Position numbers and translations under genes: made by a program
Source of the DNA: Megaustenia siamemsis
Lineage: Eukaryota > Mollusca > Gastropoda > Stylommatophora > Ariophantidae
DNA length: 64,000 bases
Reading direction: 5' to 3'
NCBI GenBank assembly: GCA_032433765.1
Contig: JAVIAB010000124.1
Coordinates: 94,515,345 to 94,579,344, forward strand
Shown here: piece after piece, positions 1 to 11,202 of the stretch
Position numbering within the stretch: the first letter of the stretch is position 1
Layout: the number at the start of each line of letters is the position of its first letter
Notes under the pieces: model-generated
The model's input: only the letters and a program-made list of their open reading frames with translations
Databases searched by the model: none
What the model was told of the DNA's origin: nothing

Positions 1-175
1 CAAGAGACAAAGCAGAATGGCGTTCCATGCTAGACAACCTTCGTTGCGGAGATGACACACGATGCTGATGATGATAAATATATAATTGTATGCATAAACA
101 CATACATGCATACATGTATGTGCAAACGTACATACACACACATACAATACACACATACATACATCCATGCAAGTA
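1..175 (+). mobile_element. LINE-C 3' end fragment plus GAT and ACAT microsatellite
   Basis: Bases 1-60 encode RAEWRSMLDNLRCGDD, the C-terminal signature shared with LINE-C copies at 4801-5341 and 57725-58052. A short GAT run follows, then an ACAT/ACATAC-type microsatellite from about 85 to 175. Only the last residues of the element are inside the window. Confidence 0.6.
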
Positions 176-284
176 GTATAAGCCGATTGATGTGCCATCA
201 CGATGCTCGAAAGATAATCATCATGACGTGCCATAACGGCGGTAAGCCTAAACGATAATCATCATGATGTGGTATACTTCTTGG

Positions 285-1165
285 CGTAGGCGATCATGTC
301 TTTCCACAATTTTCATTTCATAGTGAATTTTGTTATTGACTGTTTTCCTGTGCCATGACACCAAGCTATCTATATAGTATCTTCTCTTTGTGACGTCCGC
401 CATCTCTCAATCCTGTATTTCGCCAGTGGTGATCAAGTAAGTCAACTTTCTTGTTCTCATGATATACCCGAAAAATGTCTAATATTTCATTCGTCTTTTT
501 TTAGGAGCTCTCTTTTCAGTGCTGGTCTTTTTGGGATTTTCCTCGTTGAAATTTTTAGCTGTCCATGGAAATTTCAACATTCTTTTTCAAATCCCATCTC
601 TGTGGCCTCTAGTCGTCTTTTCATTTGTTTGTTTACTGTCCATGGCTCGCTTCTATGGTCAGAATTGGATCTAAATAGCACTGATAAATTCGTATTCTCA
701 ATTCTATTGATAATACCACAAAACGATTTAATTTTCTTATGTATACCTTTTTTTTATTTCTCATGTGCATCGTCACTCTGATGTTATTATTGTGTCCAAG
801 TATTCGACGCTCTGCACGTGTTTCAGATTTGTGTGGTTTACATTTATGTTGCATATTGGTAATGATAGTTTTTTTTTTATATGACCATTACTTTTGATTT
901 TCTTACTATTCAGACTGAGACATTTCTTGTTGCTTTCTTTCACTATTACGTCTTTTATTTTTTATAGCTCATTCTCCGCCTCTGCTATTAATACTATGTC
1001 ATCAGCATACCGCAGATTTTTTTTGGCGTTTTGACCGTTGACTTCAATTTCGTTTTCCACTACTATCGATCTCATAAAATTTTTGCTGTGAAGTGAGAAC
1101 AAATCCGGCGACAAACACAGCCTTGTCTGACTCGAGCGACAATACCAGCATAATTTTGCAAAATG
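285..1165 (-). mobile_element. LINE-B remnant, antisense (copy 1 of a local duplication)
   Basis: Minus-strand reading shows degraded reverse-transcriptase sequence, including SPDLFSLHSKNFMRSI and RYADDIVLIAEAENEL, then the 3' end whose antisense reads ttggcgtaggcgatcatg. The RT catalytic YADD is present but the frame is broken many times. The 5' truncation point lies near 1165. The same copy, with the same truncation, recurs at 2333-3090, and its truncated RT end also at 50640-50800. Confidence 0.7.
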
Positions 1166-1287
1166 AAATAATGAATTAAGAACAGCTCTATATGTCAATT
1201 TAAGATATATTCTTTTTATGTCACTTTCAATTAAACATGCATCTTATATTATTGTGAACACAAGATGTAGTCAATCCTTAATATTAA

Positions 1288-1786
1288 AAATGAGGAAGAT
1301 ACTATGCAATCCATTTTTGACAATAGAAACAAGAAAAAGAGTTCTTATATGTTACGTAGAGCCAGTCTTAACATATGGATGCGAATCATGAACAATAGGA
1401 CAACAGACAAGAAAATTACTGGAGTCTGTAGAAATGTTGTTTTACAGAAGAATGTTGAGAGTACCATGGACAGCTAAAAAGAGTAATGAAGATGTTCTGA
1501 GAGAGGTCAAAGCAAAAAGAGAGTTAATTTCCAATGTTAGAAAGAAACAATCATCATTTTTTGGCCATGTAATGAGAAGAGAACAACTGGAATATATTGT
1601 AACAACTGGAAAAATTGAGGGACGAAGAGATAGAGGGAAGCAAAGAGAAAAAATAACAGACAGCTTAAGAGAATGGCTTGGCAAAAGGTCAACAACAGAA
1701 ATGATAAATAGCTGCCGAAATCGAAAGTTGTGGAGAGACATGATCACCTACGCAAGTAGGCCCGGTACTTGATGATGATGAGGAAT
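1288..1786 (+). mobile_element. LINE-A 3' fragment
   Basis: The plus strand encodes the C-terminal part of an APE-type LINE ORF: FYRRMLRVPWTAKK, RKKQSSFFGHVMRREQ, and the terminal LWRDMITYASRPGT followed by stop and a (GAT)n tail. It is 5'-truncated within the region after RT. Copies of the same family are at 10118, 23611, 27568 and 42865. It sits exactly where the first unit of a local duplication ends (1287). Confidence 0.75.
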
Positions 1787-1799
1787 AGAAATAGAGATA

Positions 1800-2340
1800 T
1801 CAGATGCCACACCGGCGACATCCCTGAACGATAATCATCATGATGTGCCACATCGGCGACAAGCCTGAACGATAATCATCATGATGTGCCACACCGGCGA
1901 CATGCCTGAAGGATAATCATCATGATGTGCCACATCGGCGACAAGCCTGAACGATAATCATCATGATGTGCCACACCGGCGACATGCCTGAAGGATAATC
2001 ATCATGATGTGCCACATCGGCGACAAGCCTGAACGATAATCATCATGATGTGCCATACCAGTGTAATGCTCGAAAGATAATCATCATGACGTGCCATAAC
2101 GGCGGTAAGCCTAAACGATAATCATAATTTTGTACCATGACGGCGTTGTGCCTGAACGATAATCATCATGATGTGACACACCGGCGGCATGTCTAAACGA
2201 TAATCATCATGATGTGCCACATCAGTGTAATACTCGAAAGATAATCATCATGACGTGCCATAACGGCGGTAAGCCTAAACGATAATCTTAATTTTGTACC
2301 ATGACGGCGTTGTGCCTGAACGATAATCATCATGATGTGG
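1800..2340 (+). repeat. 41-bp minisatellite, about 13 copies
   Basis: Units of about 41 bp each contain ataatcatcatgatgtgcca followed by a variable GC-rich stretch (accggcgaca / atcggcgaca). Two or three partial units also occur at 190-285. The shared core equals the antisense 3' terminus of LINE-B with its GAT tail, suggesting the array grew from a LINE-B end. Confidence 0.8.
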
Positions 2341-3090
2341 TATACTTCTTGGCGTAGGCGATCATATCTTTCCACAATTTTCATTCCATTGTGCATCATA
2401 TGAATTTGTTATTGACTGTTTTCCTGTGCCATGACACCAAGCTATCTATATAGTATCTTCTCTTTGTGACGTCCGCCATCTCTCAATCCTATATTTCGCC
2501 AGTGGTGATCAAGTAAGTCAACTTTCTTGTTCTCATGATATACCCGAAACATGTCTAATATTTCATTCGTCTTTTTTAGGAGCTCTCTTTTTAGTGCTGG
2601 CCTTTTTGGGATTTTCATCGTTGAAATTTTTAGCTGTCCATGGAAATTCCAACATTCTTCTTCAAATCACATCTCTGTGACCTCTAGTCGTCTTTTCATT
2701 TGTTTGTTTACTATCCATGGCTATTATTGTGCCCAAGTATTCGACGCTCTGCACGTGTTTCAGATTTGTGTGGTTTACATTTATGTTGCATATTGGTAAT
2801 GATAGTTTTTTTATATGACCATTACTTTTGATTTTCTTACTATTCAGACTGAGACATTTCTTGTTGCTTTCTTTCACTGTTACGTCTTTTATTTTTTGTA
2901 GCTCATTATCCGCCTCTGCTATTAATACTATGTCATCAGCATACCGCAGCTTTTTTTGGCGTTTTGACCGTTGACTTCAATTTCGTTTTCCACTAGTATC
3001 GATCTCATAAAATTTTTGCTGTGAAGTGAGAACAAATCCGGCGACAAACACAGCCTTGTCTGACTCGAGAGATAATACCAGCATAATTTT
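2333..3090 (-). mobile_element. LINE-B remnant, antisense (copy 2 of a local duplication)
   Basis: It is near-identical to 285-1165 but lacks about 145 bp (the stretch at about 655-800 of copy 1), joined at a short ctatccatgg/ctattattg microhomology. RT remnants SPDLFSLHSKNFMRSI are readable. Right of the truncation the flank (3090-3545) matches 50800-51240 in the GPCR-2 locus, so the insertion predates the GPCR locus duplication. Confidence 0.7.
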
Positions 3091-3949
3091 GCAAACTGAA
3101 ATAATGAATTAAGAACAGCTCTATATTTCAATTAATGATATATTCTTTTTATGTCACTTTCAATTAAACATGCATCTTATATTATTGTGAACACAAGATG
3201 TAGTCACTCCTTAATATTTTGCTATACAATGTGTGAGTGAACAATGTACAGATATATACAAGAATAAAATAAGTATAACTCTCGTTAGTAAAAAGTTGTG
3301 TTGTAGAACGTATGTGCCCCATTGTGATTGTGTAGCCTAATGTTTTGTAAAGATTAAAAGTTAGCACGCTAAAACATTAATCAATGTTCTCAAATGCGAT
3401 GGAGTACATTTATTAGAACTATCATTGTCATACAGTGGACACGAGAGAAAGAAAGAAAAGGAAGCGAACAATCTGGCAGGAGAAGTGTAAACAGAGAGGA
3501 ATTGTGTGTCAGCTGAGGCCGCGACAAGAATGACCACATAACGCTACAATAGGAGAGTCAAGATGCTTATTGTTTTTTGTTTACATTATACAATCATATA
3601 TGTATAATATACCAAGACATAAAAAATGTCGATGGTCCTTAGATATGTAATTTATCCCTGCCAAGGAAGAAGATAATAATGATGTTAACACATCACATCT
3701 ATATGTTGATCATATTTTTTCATGTAAATGAGAGCACATTTTCTGCACATATTACAGTGGGTATACAGATGCTGTAAGGATACAATTTGGAAAGAATGAA
3801 AATGAAGAGCTATGCAGAAAAAACAATAGAAAAGAAGATATCATCAAAGAATTAAAATATTATGACTTACAGAGAACAACAAAAAAAGAATGAAGACAGA
3901 ACAAGAAGTAGAAGACATTAATTAGGAAATACTTCTTGCTACCACAAAC
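3090..3949. other. GPCR-1 intron 2 remainder, unique but paralogous
   Basis: There is no ORF or TE signature. The sequence aligns by eye with 50800-52061 (shared stretches such as gtagaacgtatgtgcc and cattgtcatacagtggac), apart from the 33-bp minisatellite present only in the GPCR-2 copy. Functionally it is intron 2 of GPCR-1. Confidence 0.6.
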
Positions 3950-4164
3950 CTGTAACGGGATCGTCACACACAGACATCTCTCCAGGGTTATTAAAGCGGT
4001 CATCCATGCTGTCACACGGGTAAATGTTAAGTGAGGCCAAGCGCCGGTCAGGTACTGGACCGAAAATGGATCAAAAGTTAGGTCTGCGTCACTCATTGCC
4101 GGGGTGAAACAAATATTTGTCCATATCAGAGGAACCAGACAGCAGAGGTCAGAGACCGACAAAC
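3950..4164 (-). CDS. GPCR-1 exon 2 (TM2-TM3)
   Basis: The exon is 215 nt with a TTTCAG acceptor and CAG|GTTTG donor, open throughout, and encodes GLSVSDLCC to TIPLQ with the ERC motif. Reading phase joins correctly to exon 1 at 11203 (VNVTLLG) across a 7-kb intron packed with nested transposons. The matching TM4-TM7 exon is not in the window; in GPCR-2 it lies 12.6 kb further on, so here it would fall left of base 1. Confidence 0.82.
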
Positions 4165-4559
4165 CTGAAATATAAACAAAAACAAAACATTTCATTGACA
4201 TACATACCATGTCTAACAGTCCACTAGCTCTTTGAATTATTATTTCGTTTCTTTAGGACCGAATGATAGGACTTGTGTTTGTGAACTACCCCATTTCATA
4301 ACGTTGAATATTATGTTTCTGAAAGTTCAGAACTTCAAAATTCGTCAAATGAAGGCCAAATATAATAGAACTATAATAAGAAGATACTTTGTAGAACATT
4401 AAAAACTAGGTAATAACACTGTTTACTTAACCCGGCATATTTCTTTGGAATTGATAAAAGCTCGCACCCGATGGTAGAGTGAAATCCCATTTTTGCTTTT
4501 AAATGTTCTGACTTTTCTAAGTTATAACTAAATACACCTTCTAGAGTATTGGCTAATTG

Positions 4560-4795
4560 ACTTATTTTATGAAGATATTGTATTCTTCATGTGCTGAGAA
4601 TGAATGAAGAAAAACATCCGCATCAGGCATTCATGTAGAAACCAGGTGGTAAAAGAAAACAAAGCACATGAAGAGAACCGTTATACATAACAATAACTGG
4701 AACGCTCAACTATGAGACTAATATACAAAAAAGACCTGTAATAACTAGCAGCAAATCATAAATCGTGGATGACTTCTGCCGTATGTGCCGTCTTC
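4560..4795 (+). mobile_element. Old LINE 3' end remnant in GPCR-1 intron 1
   Basis: A degraded end with GDFCxMCRLLP-like reading (gatgacttctgccgtatgtg) is shared with 53960-54175 in the GPCR-2 locus, so it is older than the locus duplication. Family not assigned. Confidence 0.4.
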
Positions 4796-4800
4796 TACCC

Positions 4801-5341
4801 ATAAACAAAAGATTAAGAATGGCAAAAAGTAATTTTAATGTCATGAAGAACATACTAACATCAAAACACATAACACCAGGGCTACAACTAAGAATAGCAA
4901 AATGTTATATCTTCTCAACATTCCTATATAATGCAGTAACATGGACATTAGACAAGAAAAGAGAACTGAGAATTGGAGCCTTTGAAATGTGTATATATTG
5001 AAGAATAGGTATAATTGGATGGGTGGAAAAGAAAACAAACGATAAAGTTTTAAAACAACTAAAAATGAAAAGAGAACTACTAAACGCAATTCAAACAAGA
5101 CAAATGTGTTTTTGGGTCATGTTAAATGACACAACATCCTACTTAAAGTAATTCTGGAGGGGAAAATACAAGGTAAAAGATGCAGCTGCAGACCAAGAAT
5201 AACATGGACGAGTAACATAAAAAAGAAGCAATCTGCCTATGACAACCAGCACCATCAAAGCAAGAGACAGAGAAGAATGACGCTCTATGGTACCCAACCT
5301 TCGTTGCGGAGATGGCACTCGATGATTATAATGATGATGGT
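4801..5341 (+). mobile_element. LINE-C fragment
   Basis: It encodes the post-RT region: FNVMKNILTSKHITPGLQLR, YNAVTWTLDKK, then LLNAIQTRQMCF and, across frameshifts, the terminal EEWRSM.NLRCGDGTR signature followed by a GAT-rich tail. It is 5'-truncated near 4801. The GPCR-2 copy runs into different sequence at this point, so the insertion looks younger than the duplication. Confidence 0.65.
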
Positions 5342-5888
5342 TTGTGTTAATAGTGAAAGAAAGCAGCAGGAAAGGGCACAATCTGAATAGAAAGAAAACA
5401 AATCTAATTATTTTAGAGAAGAAACAATAGTCACCACCGTGCAATATAAAAATAAACGGGACAAATCTAAAGCAAGTGCTAAGCGTCAAATACTAGGACA
5501 CAATCACATCGTACGGAAGATGCACCATAGAAATAAAAACATTGAATAGCGCAGGCCAAAATAACATTTCAGGAAATGAAAAACGTGTTTTGCCGTAAGT
5601 CGATGTCAAAAGAAGTGAGAAAAAGAGTTCATCAATGCCATGAAGAACCCATCTATCCTGGAAGTGCATTATGGACAGCAGACAAACAAATGAAAAGACG
5701 ATTAGAGACCACAGAGATGAGATTTATAAGAAGAATGTTGAGAGTTCATAACGTTGAACAGTTAAAAAAATCCAAGGAGAAAATTATCAAAGAGGGCAAC
5801 TCAAAAAAAGAGAGCTTCTAAGAAACATAAGAAAGAAACAATCTACACTATTCAGGCACATAATAAGAAGTGGAAAGCTGGAGTACCT

Positions 5889-6645
5889 CTTCTTCTGCTT
5901 CTTTCCTTCTTCATTTGCCTTTTAGCGTCGAGAGGGTTTACAATTTGCGGTATCTTGCTCTTCTGTTCGCCTCTGCTGCTGTTATGTTTCCAAGTGCTTC
6001 TAATATTCCATGCATCCATTTTTTTGTCGTGGTCGACGATTGGGTCTAGTAAACTTTTACTGAAGGCTCGTTGTGTTGTGTTTTGAGCTTTCTGCCCTGT
6101 CACGTGAGCAAATCATTTTATCTGTTGTTTCTTTATATATTCTATGGCTGGGATATTCCTAGCCTTTTCTCCGTTCTTCATTTCTTATCTTATCTCTCAG
6201 ACTGTTTCCTGTCATTCGTCTAACACATTTCATCTCAGTATAGGTTATTTTATTTTATTGTTCTTGCATGTAGGGTCCAGGGCTGCATTGGTAGCACAAT
6301 GTTGGTATAAAGATTATATTGTATAGTGCTCGTTTTGCCTCTAGAGTTATTTCTTTGTTGGACAATAGTGGTGAAAACTGTATAATGATTTGACTGGCTG
6401 TGTTGCATCTTGATTCTATCTCTGCTGTTTGTGAATTATCGTTTGTCACAAAACTTCATCGGTATTTGCATTTCTCTACTTGTTTTAGTTGTCTACCTTC
6501 TATAGTTATGTTGGTGTTCTGTTTATTTTTGGCGCCATTCATGACTTCTGTTTTGTTGATGTTCATTTTCATGTTGTATTTTGTGCCTGATCTGTTGAGT
6601 TTGTTTAAATGTTCTTGTAGGTCTTGTGTAGGAGCACTTGTTTAA
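5889..6645 (-). mobile_element. LINE-D fragment, antisense
   Basis: The minus strand reads ITLEAKRALYNIIFIPTLC and VTGQKAQNTTQRAFSK, matching the plus-strand LINE-D copy at 20590-21410. The RT core is mostly missing (5'-truncated near 6645) and frames are broken. It lies inside LINE-B. Confidence 0.65.
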
Positions 6646-6697
6646 CTGTCAAAATACAGGGAAGGAGAGATCGCGGACGTGAAGAGAGAAGATACTA

Positions 6698-8805
6698 TAG
6701 CTCGTTTCAAATCACGTGCCCAACTTCAAAACGCTATTACTCATTAACCGTTTGTTATAAACTGTTGAAGTTTTCCAAATGTTAATAGAATGCAAAAGAC
6801 CTTTTAATTGTATATTTATTTAACAAATATCTTGCAGCTGCAGTTTTCTTTAAGCGGCGAATTTCTTTGATGTTTGTCAAAATTGTAAATTGTGAACCCC
6901 TAAATAATAGAAATTACCGTAGTTGCTGGTCTATGATTAATTTTCACTAGGTAAAGGCGTGGCCGTAATGGGGAAATAACTGAATAAGGAAAAACACCAG
7001 GAGAATTATTGTCTTCTCAGTTCGAGGACGGACGATAATATCAAGGTATACCTGTATGTCCAACTTTCATAGTTGTGTGGTCCTGATAAGGACCGTTTGT
7101 TGAACTAATTTAAGGTAATATAGGGGCCAACATTGTGGGGGCTATATACTTTCATTCTGAATCAGACGAGTCTAAAAGTTTAATAACTGTTTGGGGTTGA
7201 ACATTCCACAAACCATCATTTTTCCAATATTCCTCTTCCTGTTTTAAGACGTGGTCTTCACATTTAGCCCAATAATCTTTGTCTATATTTAATAAAGCGA
7301 GATTAGCAAGAGTCTTTACATCGCATATTTTGAATGTTGTATTTTCATCTGCCACTTGTCCTTTTAATTTTGCCCAGATTAGTTCTATTGGATTTAAATG
7401 AGCATGGTAAGGTGGCAGCCTCAAACTTATATGACCGTGCTCTTGGATAATCGTATCTATTTGAAAAATCTTTGTCCTTTGTTTTTGCTTTACTAGAGAT
7501 AGTAATTCAGGTTTTAAGTACATGTTATTAAATTGTATGTGCCCCTTTGTGAGCCATATCTTAATAGCATCTTTTGTACTGGATGACGTCGGGACTTTAT
7601 CTTCAAGTGCAACAATGTTGTGGTACGCTGCATTGTCCATTATTAGGCAAGATGGTCGATCTAGTGATGGGAGAACATAATTTTCAATCCAATGTCTATA
7701 TATGTGACCATTCGTCTCAGAGTGATAATCCCGATTGTCTATGGATTTTGAAAGAAAAATGAGCTCTGCATTCTGTATTAGTCCATGTTGTCGATTACCT
7801 GCATGACCAATTATCAAGCGCTGTCCTTTGCTGCTAGGTATTAATCTCTTAATCTTTCCATCTGATGACTGCCATTCCCTTTGGTTAGTGTGGTGAACAT
7901 TGATCCATGTTTCATCCAAGTACACAATATCATAACCTTGCTTGCGCACCTCTTTTACTTCACGTAAGTACTTGCTTCTCATGACTACTATATATGGCTT
8001 CTCACAGATGATGTTTCGTCCATTGGAATACTTTCTGAATGTAACGCCTGCAGCTCTCACATTCCTCTATAATGTAGACTTTGATATTTCAATACTGTTG
8101 TTCTTTTTCAGCGATACTTTTAATTTTCTTATTGTAACAGTTTCATTCATACCCAACATTTTGCGAATTTCACTTCTAATAAGTTCACTGTCGAAATTAT
8201 CCAACATTTTTGCTCTTCCTGGTGATTTTGTATATTTTGAATATTGACAGTCACGTGCGATCCAACGATTAAATGACCGTTTAGATAAATCCAAAATGTG
8301 TCTTGTCCTATTCTCAGGGTTTTCTAAAGAATGAATCTTCCTCGTTTAGCCTCTTTGCAAAAATAGTCATACATTTTTATTGCGATGTTTTGTAAACTGC
8401 ACAATTTCATTTTAAGACTCATGATAAATGTTATCGTTCCACGGCTGCACCTATGAATGAACGGAAATGGAACACACAATTTCTCGTGTTTTTTACAAGT
8501 GACTAATTGTGTCAAAAAACCACGACGAAAGCGTGCAAACACGTCAATTTTACCGTGTATGGATTTTTTCTCGCTATTTTTAACTTAAAATACTGTAAAC
8601 ATTAAGTTTTGACTGCATCAATGGGTCGTTATAAATTTATATAAATCAAATAAGCAACAATAATAACCAAATGTTTTTTTTAATGAAATTAATTCCCTGT
8701 TGGGTTCTAATCATTATAACTTTACATGCAAATTTTGAACAACTTACAACAAGCGGTTAAAAAGCTATCGATTTTAAATTTGGGCACGAGTTATGAAACA
8801 AGCTA
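6698..8805 (-). mobile_element. IS630/Tc1/mariner-superfamily DNA transposon with TIRs and TA target duplication
   Basis: The ends are inverted: the left begins TAGCTCGTTTCAAATCACG and the right, reverse-complemented, begins TAGCTTGTTTCATAACTCG, both followed by TGCCCA. They are flanked by TA (6696-6697 and 8806-8807). Removing 6698-8807 restores an uninterrupted LINE-B sequence (agatac-TA-gatagcttgg), confirming the boundaries. The element is 2108 bp and holds one transposase-like pseudogene. The DDE spacing (83 residues between the second D and E) is close to the family published as DD82E Sailor, recalled from knowledge and not searched. Confidence 0.85.
7152..8542 (-). pseudogene. DDE transposase, broken by one frameshift and one in-frame stop
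   Basis: The catalytic part (8060-7152) has YLDETW (first Asp), IMDNAAYHN (second Asp) and HLNPIELIWAKLK (Glu); the second Asp and the Glu are 83 residues apart. Upstream in the same frame (8294-8070) is a helix-turn-helix-like stretch (NETVTIRKLKVSLKK) ending KSTL, then a TAG at about 8067-8069, then the catalytic part resumes two codons later. Further upstream a +/-1 shift near 8325 separates an N-terminal piece (KMYDYFCKEAKRGRF). The protein would cut and paste DNA between TIRs at TA sites. As written it cannot be made in one piece, so this copy is probably dead, though a single amber and a single indel mean it is not very old, or that the indel is an assembly error. Confidence 0.8.
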
Positions 8806-8903
8806 TAGATAGCTTGGTGTCATGGCATGGAAAAACAGTCAACAACAGATTTGATTAGATGTATTATGAATTAAGAATTTATGAAGGACATGATCACTTA
8901 CTA

Positions 8904-9163
8904 TGGGTGCCGCGATAGCTCAGTGGTTAGTGAACTGGACTACAAAGGATAAGGGGTAGGGTTCGATCCCAACCGACGGCTCCGGGTTCACCCAACCTTA
9001 AATGGGTACCGGATTTTTTTCTGGGAAAGTAAAGCAGCACGGGCGTAATACCTACCACATTACCCCAAAACTCATGTGCTGAAGGTCTGTAAAATATAGG
9101 GTCACTAACACCATATTTCACTATACGCCACTTGGCGTGATGGGGGTACTTTACTTTTTACTA
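8904..9163 (+). mobile_element. tRNA-derived SINE, copy 1
   Basis: A tRNA-like head has box A (tagctcagtggttag) and box B (ggttcgatccc), followed by a family-specific body (ccggattttttt, acgccacttggcgtga) and a short T-rich end. Imperfect target duplications of about 12 bp flank it (tgatcacttact / ttatcacctact). Pol III transcription of the head is expected from family knowledge. It is inserted in LINE-B. Confidence 0.8.
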
Positions 9164-9189
9164 TTATCACCTACTCCAACCGGTGTGGC

Positions 9190-9440
9190 ACATAATGATA
9201 ACAGTTTCTGCCACGCCAGGCCGCCCTGCTGACCCACGAAACATCTCCTGCTCTTTAAACTCTGATCTAACCTACAAGCTGTTGATCGATTTCAAATCTG
9301 ATTTCTCGAATTTAGTATAACAGACGAGCTACCGGTACAATTATTTAATTGATTAACAATATTACAGATACATTATCACACTCTCACGTTTGTCACGATG
9401 TATCAGTACCTGACATAAACAAATACAGTAACGTGGTTCT
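9190..9440. other. Unique paralogous intron sequence
   Basis: It matches 55455-55640 (gccaggccgccctgctgaccca and following), part of GPCR intron 1 in both loci. No gene seen. Confidence 0.5.
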
Positions 9441-9442
9441 TA

Positions 9443-9660
9443 AGCCGGCAAGTCTGAATATCATCGTCAAGTCTAAATATCATCGTCAAATCTGAATATC
9501 ATCGTCAAATCTGAATATCATCGTCAAGTCTAAAAATCATCGTCAAATCTGAATATCATTGTCAAGTCTGAATATCATCGTCAAGTCTGAATATCATCGT
9601 CAAGTCTAAATATCATCGTCAAGTCTGAATATCATCGTCAAGTCTGAATATCATCGTAAC
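9443..9660 (+). repeat. 19-bp minisatellite, about 11 copies
   Basis: Units read caagtctgaatatcatcgt with a few substitutions (aaatct, taaaaatc). It is found in GPCR-1 intron 1 and absent from the same place in GPCR-2. Confidence 0.85.
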
Positions 9661-9714
9661 ACGAATGGATACCATTTTTTTACATACATTTTTTTTTTAA
9701 ATTTAATAGACTTT

Positions 9715-9763
9715 TTCTGCAGTTATCTCTCTCCCTTCCTCTCTCTATCTCTCTCTCTTTCTT

Positions 9764-9802
<39 letters not shown>

Positions 9803-9970
9803 GCGATCAAGACTCAATCAGAGTAGGATTCCAGACTCTCTCATAAAGTCAGCTGTTCGTTTAAATGAATCGATTGTCCCATATAGTTTCTCTTCCAGGG
9901 AGGTGGGTGTGAGCCACATTACTCTTCTCAAGACTGTGTACTTGGGACAATCCTGTAGAACATGTCCTGC
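9715..9970 (-). mobile_element. LINE-J (Jockey-like) 3' end, antisense, with long CT tail
   Basis: The minus strand reads AGHVLQDCP, SLEEKLYGTIDSFKRTADFM and ESGILL, then stop, then TTGAGTCTTGATCGCAGAGA and a GA-rich microsatellite (9722-9800 on plus as CTCT). The same terminus occurs at 56745-57003 in the other orientation. The sequence is a typical C-terminal end of Jockey-type ORF2 after RNase H. Confidence 0.7.
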
Positions 9971-10117
9971 AGTTATATAATTGTTCAGTAAACGTATTAT
10001 TATTATTTTTTTATGTACGCCATGTATAACGAATAATTTGATCTCTAATTTCCTTCATTTTGAATTCTCAATTTGGCATATCAATCGTGGAAATGAAAAA
10101 CTGTTTTATGTGTAATA

Positions 10118-10372
10118 GATCATAATCATCAAGTACCAGGCCTAGTGGCGTAGGTGATCATGTCTTTCCACAACTTTCGATCTCGACAGCTATTTATCAT
10201 TTCTGTTGTTGACCTTCTGCCAAGCCATTCTCTTAAGCTGTCTGTTATTTTTTTCTCCTTGCTTCCCTCTATCTCTCCGTCCCTAAATTTTTCCAGTTAT
10301 TACACTATTTTCAAGTTGTTCTCTTTTCATTACATGGCCAAAAAATGATGATTGTCTCTTCCTAACATTGAA
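10118..10372 (-). mobile_element. LINE-A 3' fragment, antisense
   Basis: The minus strand encodes a broken RKRQSSFFGHVMKREQ to LWKDMITYATRPGT-like end with a GAT tail, matching 1288-1786. It lies in GPCR-1 intron 1. Confidence 0.65.
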
Positions 10373-10379
10373 AATTTAT

Positions 10380-11200
10380 AATAATAAATACAAAATAGAT
10401 ACAAATAATGTGTAATAGATATAAAACTATCTGAAGTACTCTTAACATCCACACGGCGGTTGTTGTAAACAATGACTCGTCAACAACGTCCAATTTAATT
10501 TAGTATTGTTGTTTCTTGTCTTATCTTAGTCATTTGCTAAAAAATTAATTGATCTTTAGAATATCTGCTTATTGTTATATAATTATCCATCTTTCGATAA
10601 GAGAACGCAGGTTTGGATCCACGAAGGGTTATTTTTTTGTTCACTCCGGCGGGAAAAAATAAAGCGAGATCCGAATGATCACAGATAGATGTTTTTTTTT
10701 AAAAACTATACAGTTCCCTTGAATTAAGACTTTAGTTTGTTTGCCCGGTCCCATTCTGTGAAAAAAAGTGTTTATTGGCTCATGCTAATCTCATTATATT
10801 TGGATTGGTTACATAAAGAAAGCAATAACTATTTCACTGGTTATAAAAAAAAAAAAAAAAACAAGAACCTGGAGTAAAGGTTAATATAATTAATAATTGG
10901 TGGAGGCCCTGCTACCGGAGACAACGTCATCATCAGAAGTATTCTTTAGCGTAAAAAAAAAAAAAAAAACATGTGCTTCTTGATATTAAAGTGTGGAATT
11001 TGGGAAAGGGGCCAAGTCGGTCTGGATCATTAGTCCAACACTGAGTGTGAAGACATGAGAATAACTATCATACTTAAGATAGAAAATATGAAACACACTT
11101 GTGAAATTATGAAACACACTTGTGAAATTATGTCATACAGTTTTATTTAATTTTATAAACTTCACTTTAAAAAAAAAATACTACTATTTTCAGTGGTCTT
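10380..11200. other. GPCR-1 intron 1 proximal part
   Basis: No gene is seen. Blocks match 55670-56060 and 56495-56740 in GPCR-2 intron 1. It holds two A tracts (about 10845-10861 and 10953-10970). Confidence 0.5.
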
Positions 11201-11202
11201 AC

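Larger units (their letters stand above)
5342..9190 (+). mobile_element. LINE-B copy interrupted by three later insertions
   Basis: LINE-B pieces are 5342-5888, 6646-6697, 8806-8903 and 9164-9190. Together they read from the post-RT region (MRFIRRMLRVHNVEQLKKSK) to the 3' end (atcacctactccaaccggtg). The gaps hold antisense LINE-D (5889-6645), a DD83E transposon (6698-8805) and a SINE (8904-9163). The same LINE-B copy sits uninterrupted at 54690-55450 in the GPCR-2 locus, which proves that the three insertions are younger than the duplication, if the paralogy is right. Confidence 0.75.

Noticed and set aside
1800..2340. A CRISPR-like array
   Set aside because: The units are contiguous and differ by point changes, with no unique spacers, and the genome is eukaryotic.
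8904..9000. A functional tRNA gene
   Set aside because: Boxes A and B are present but the unit continues into a repeated body with target duplications; it is a SINE head. The same applies at 25981, 31200 and 56468.
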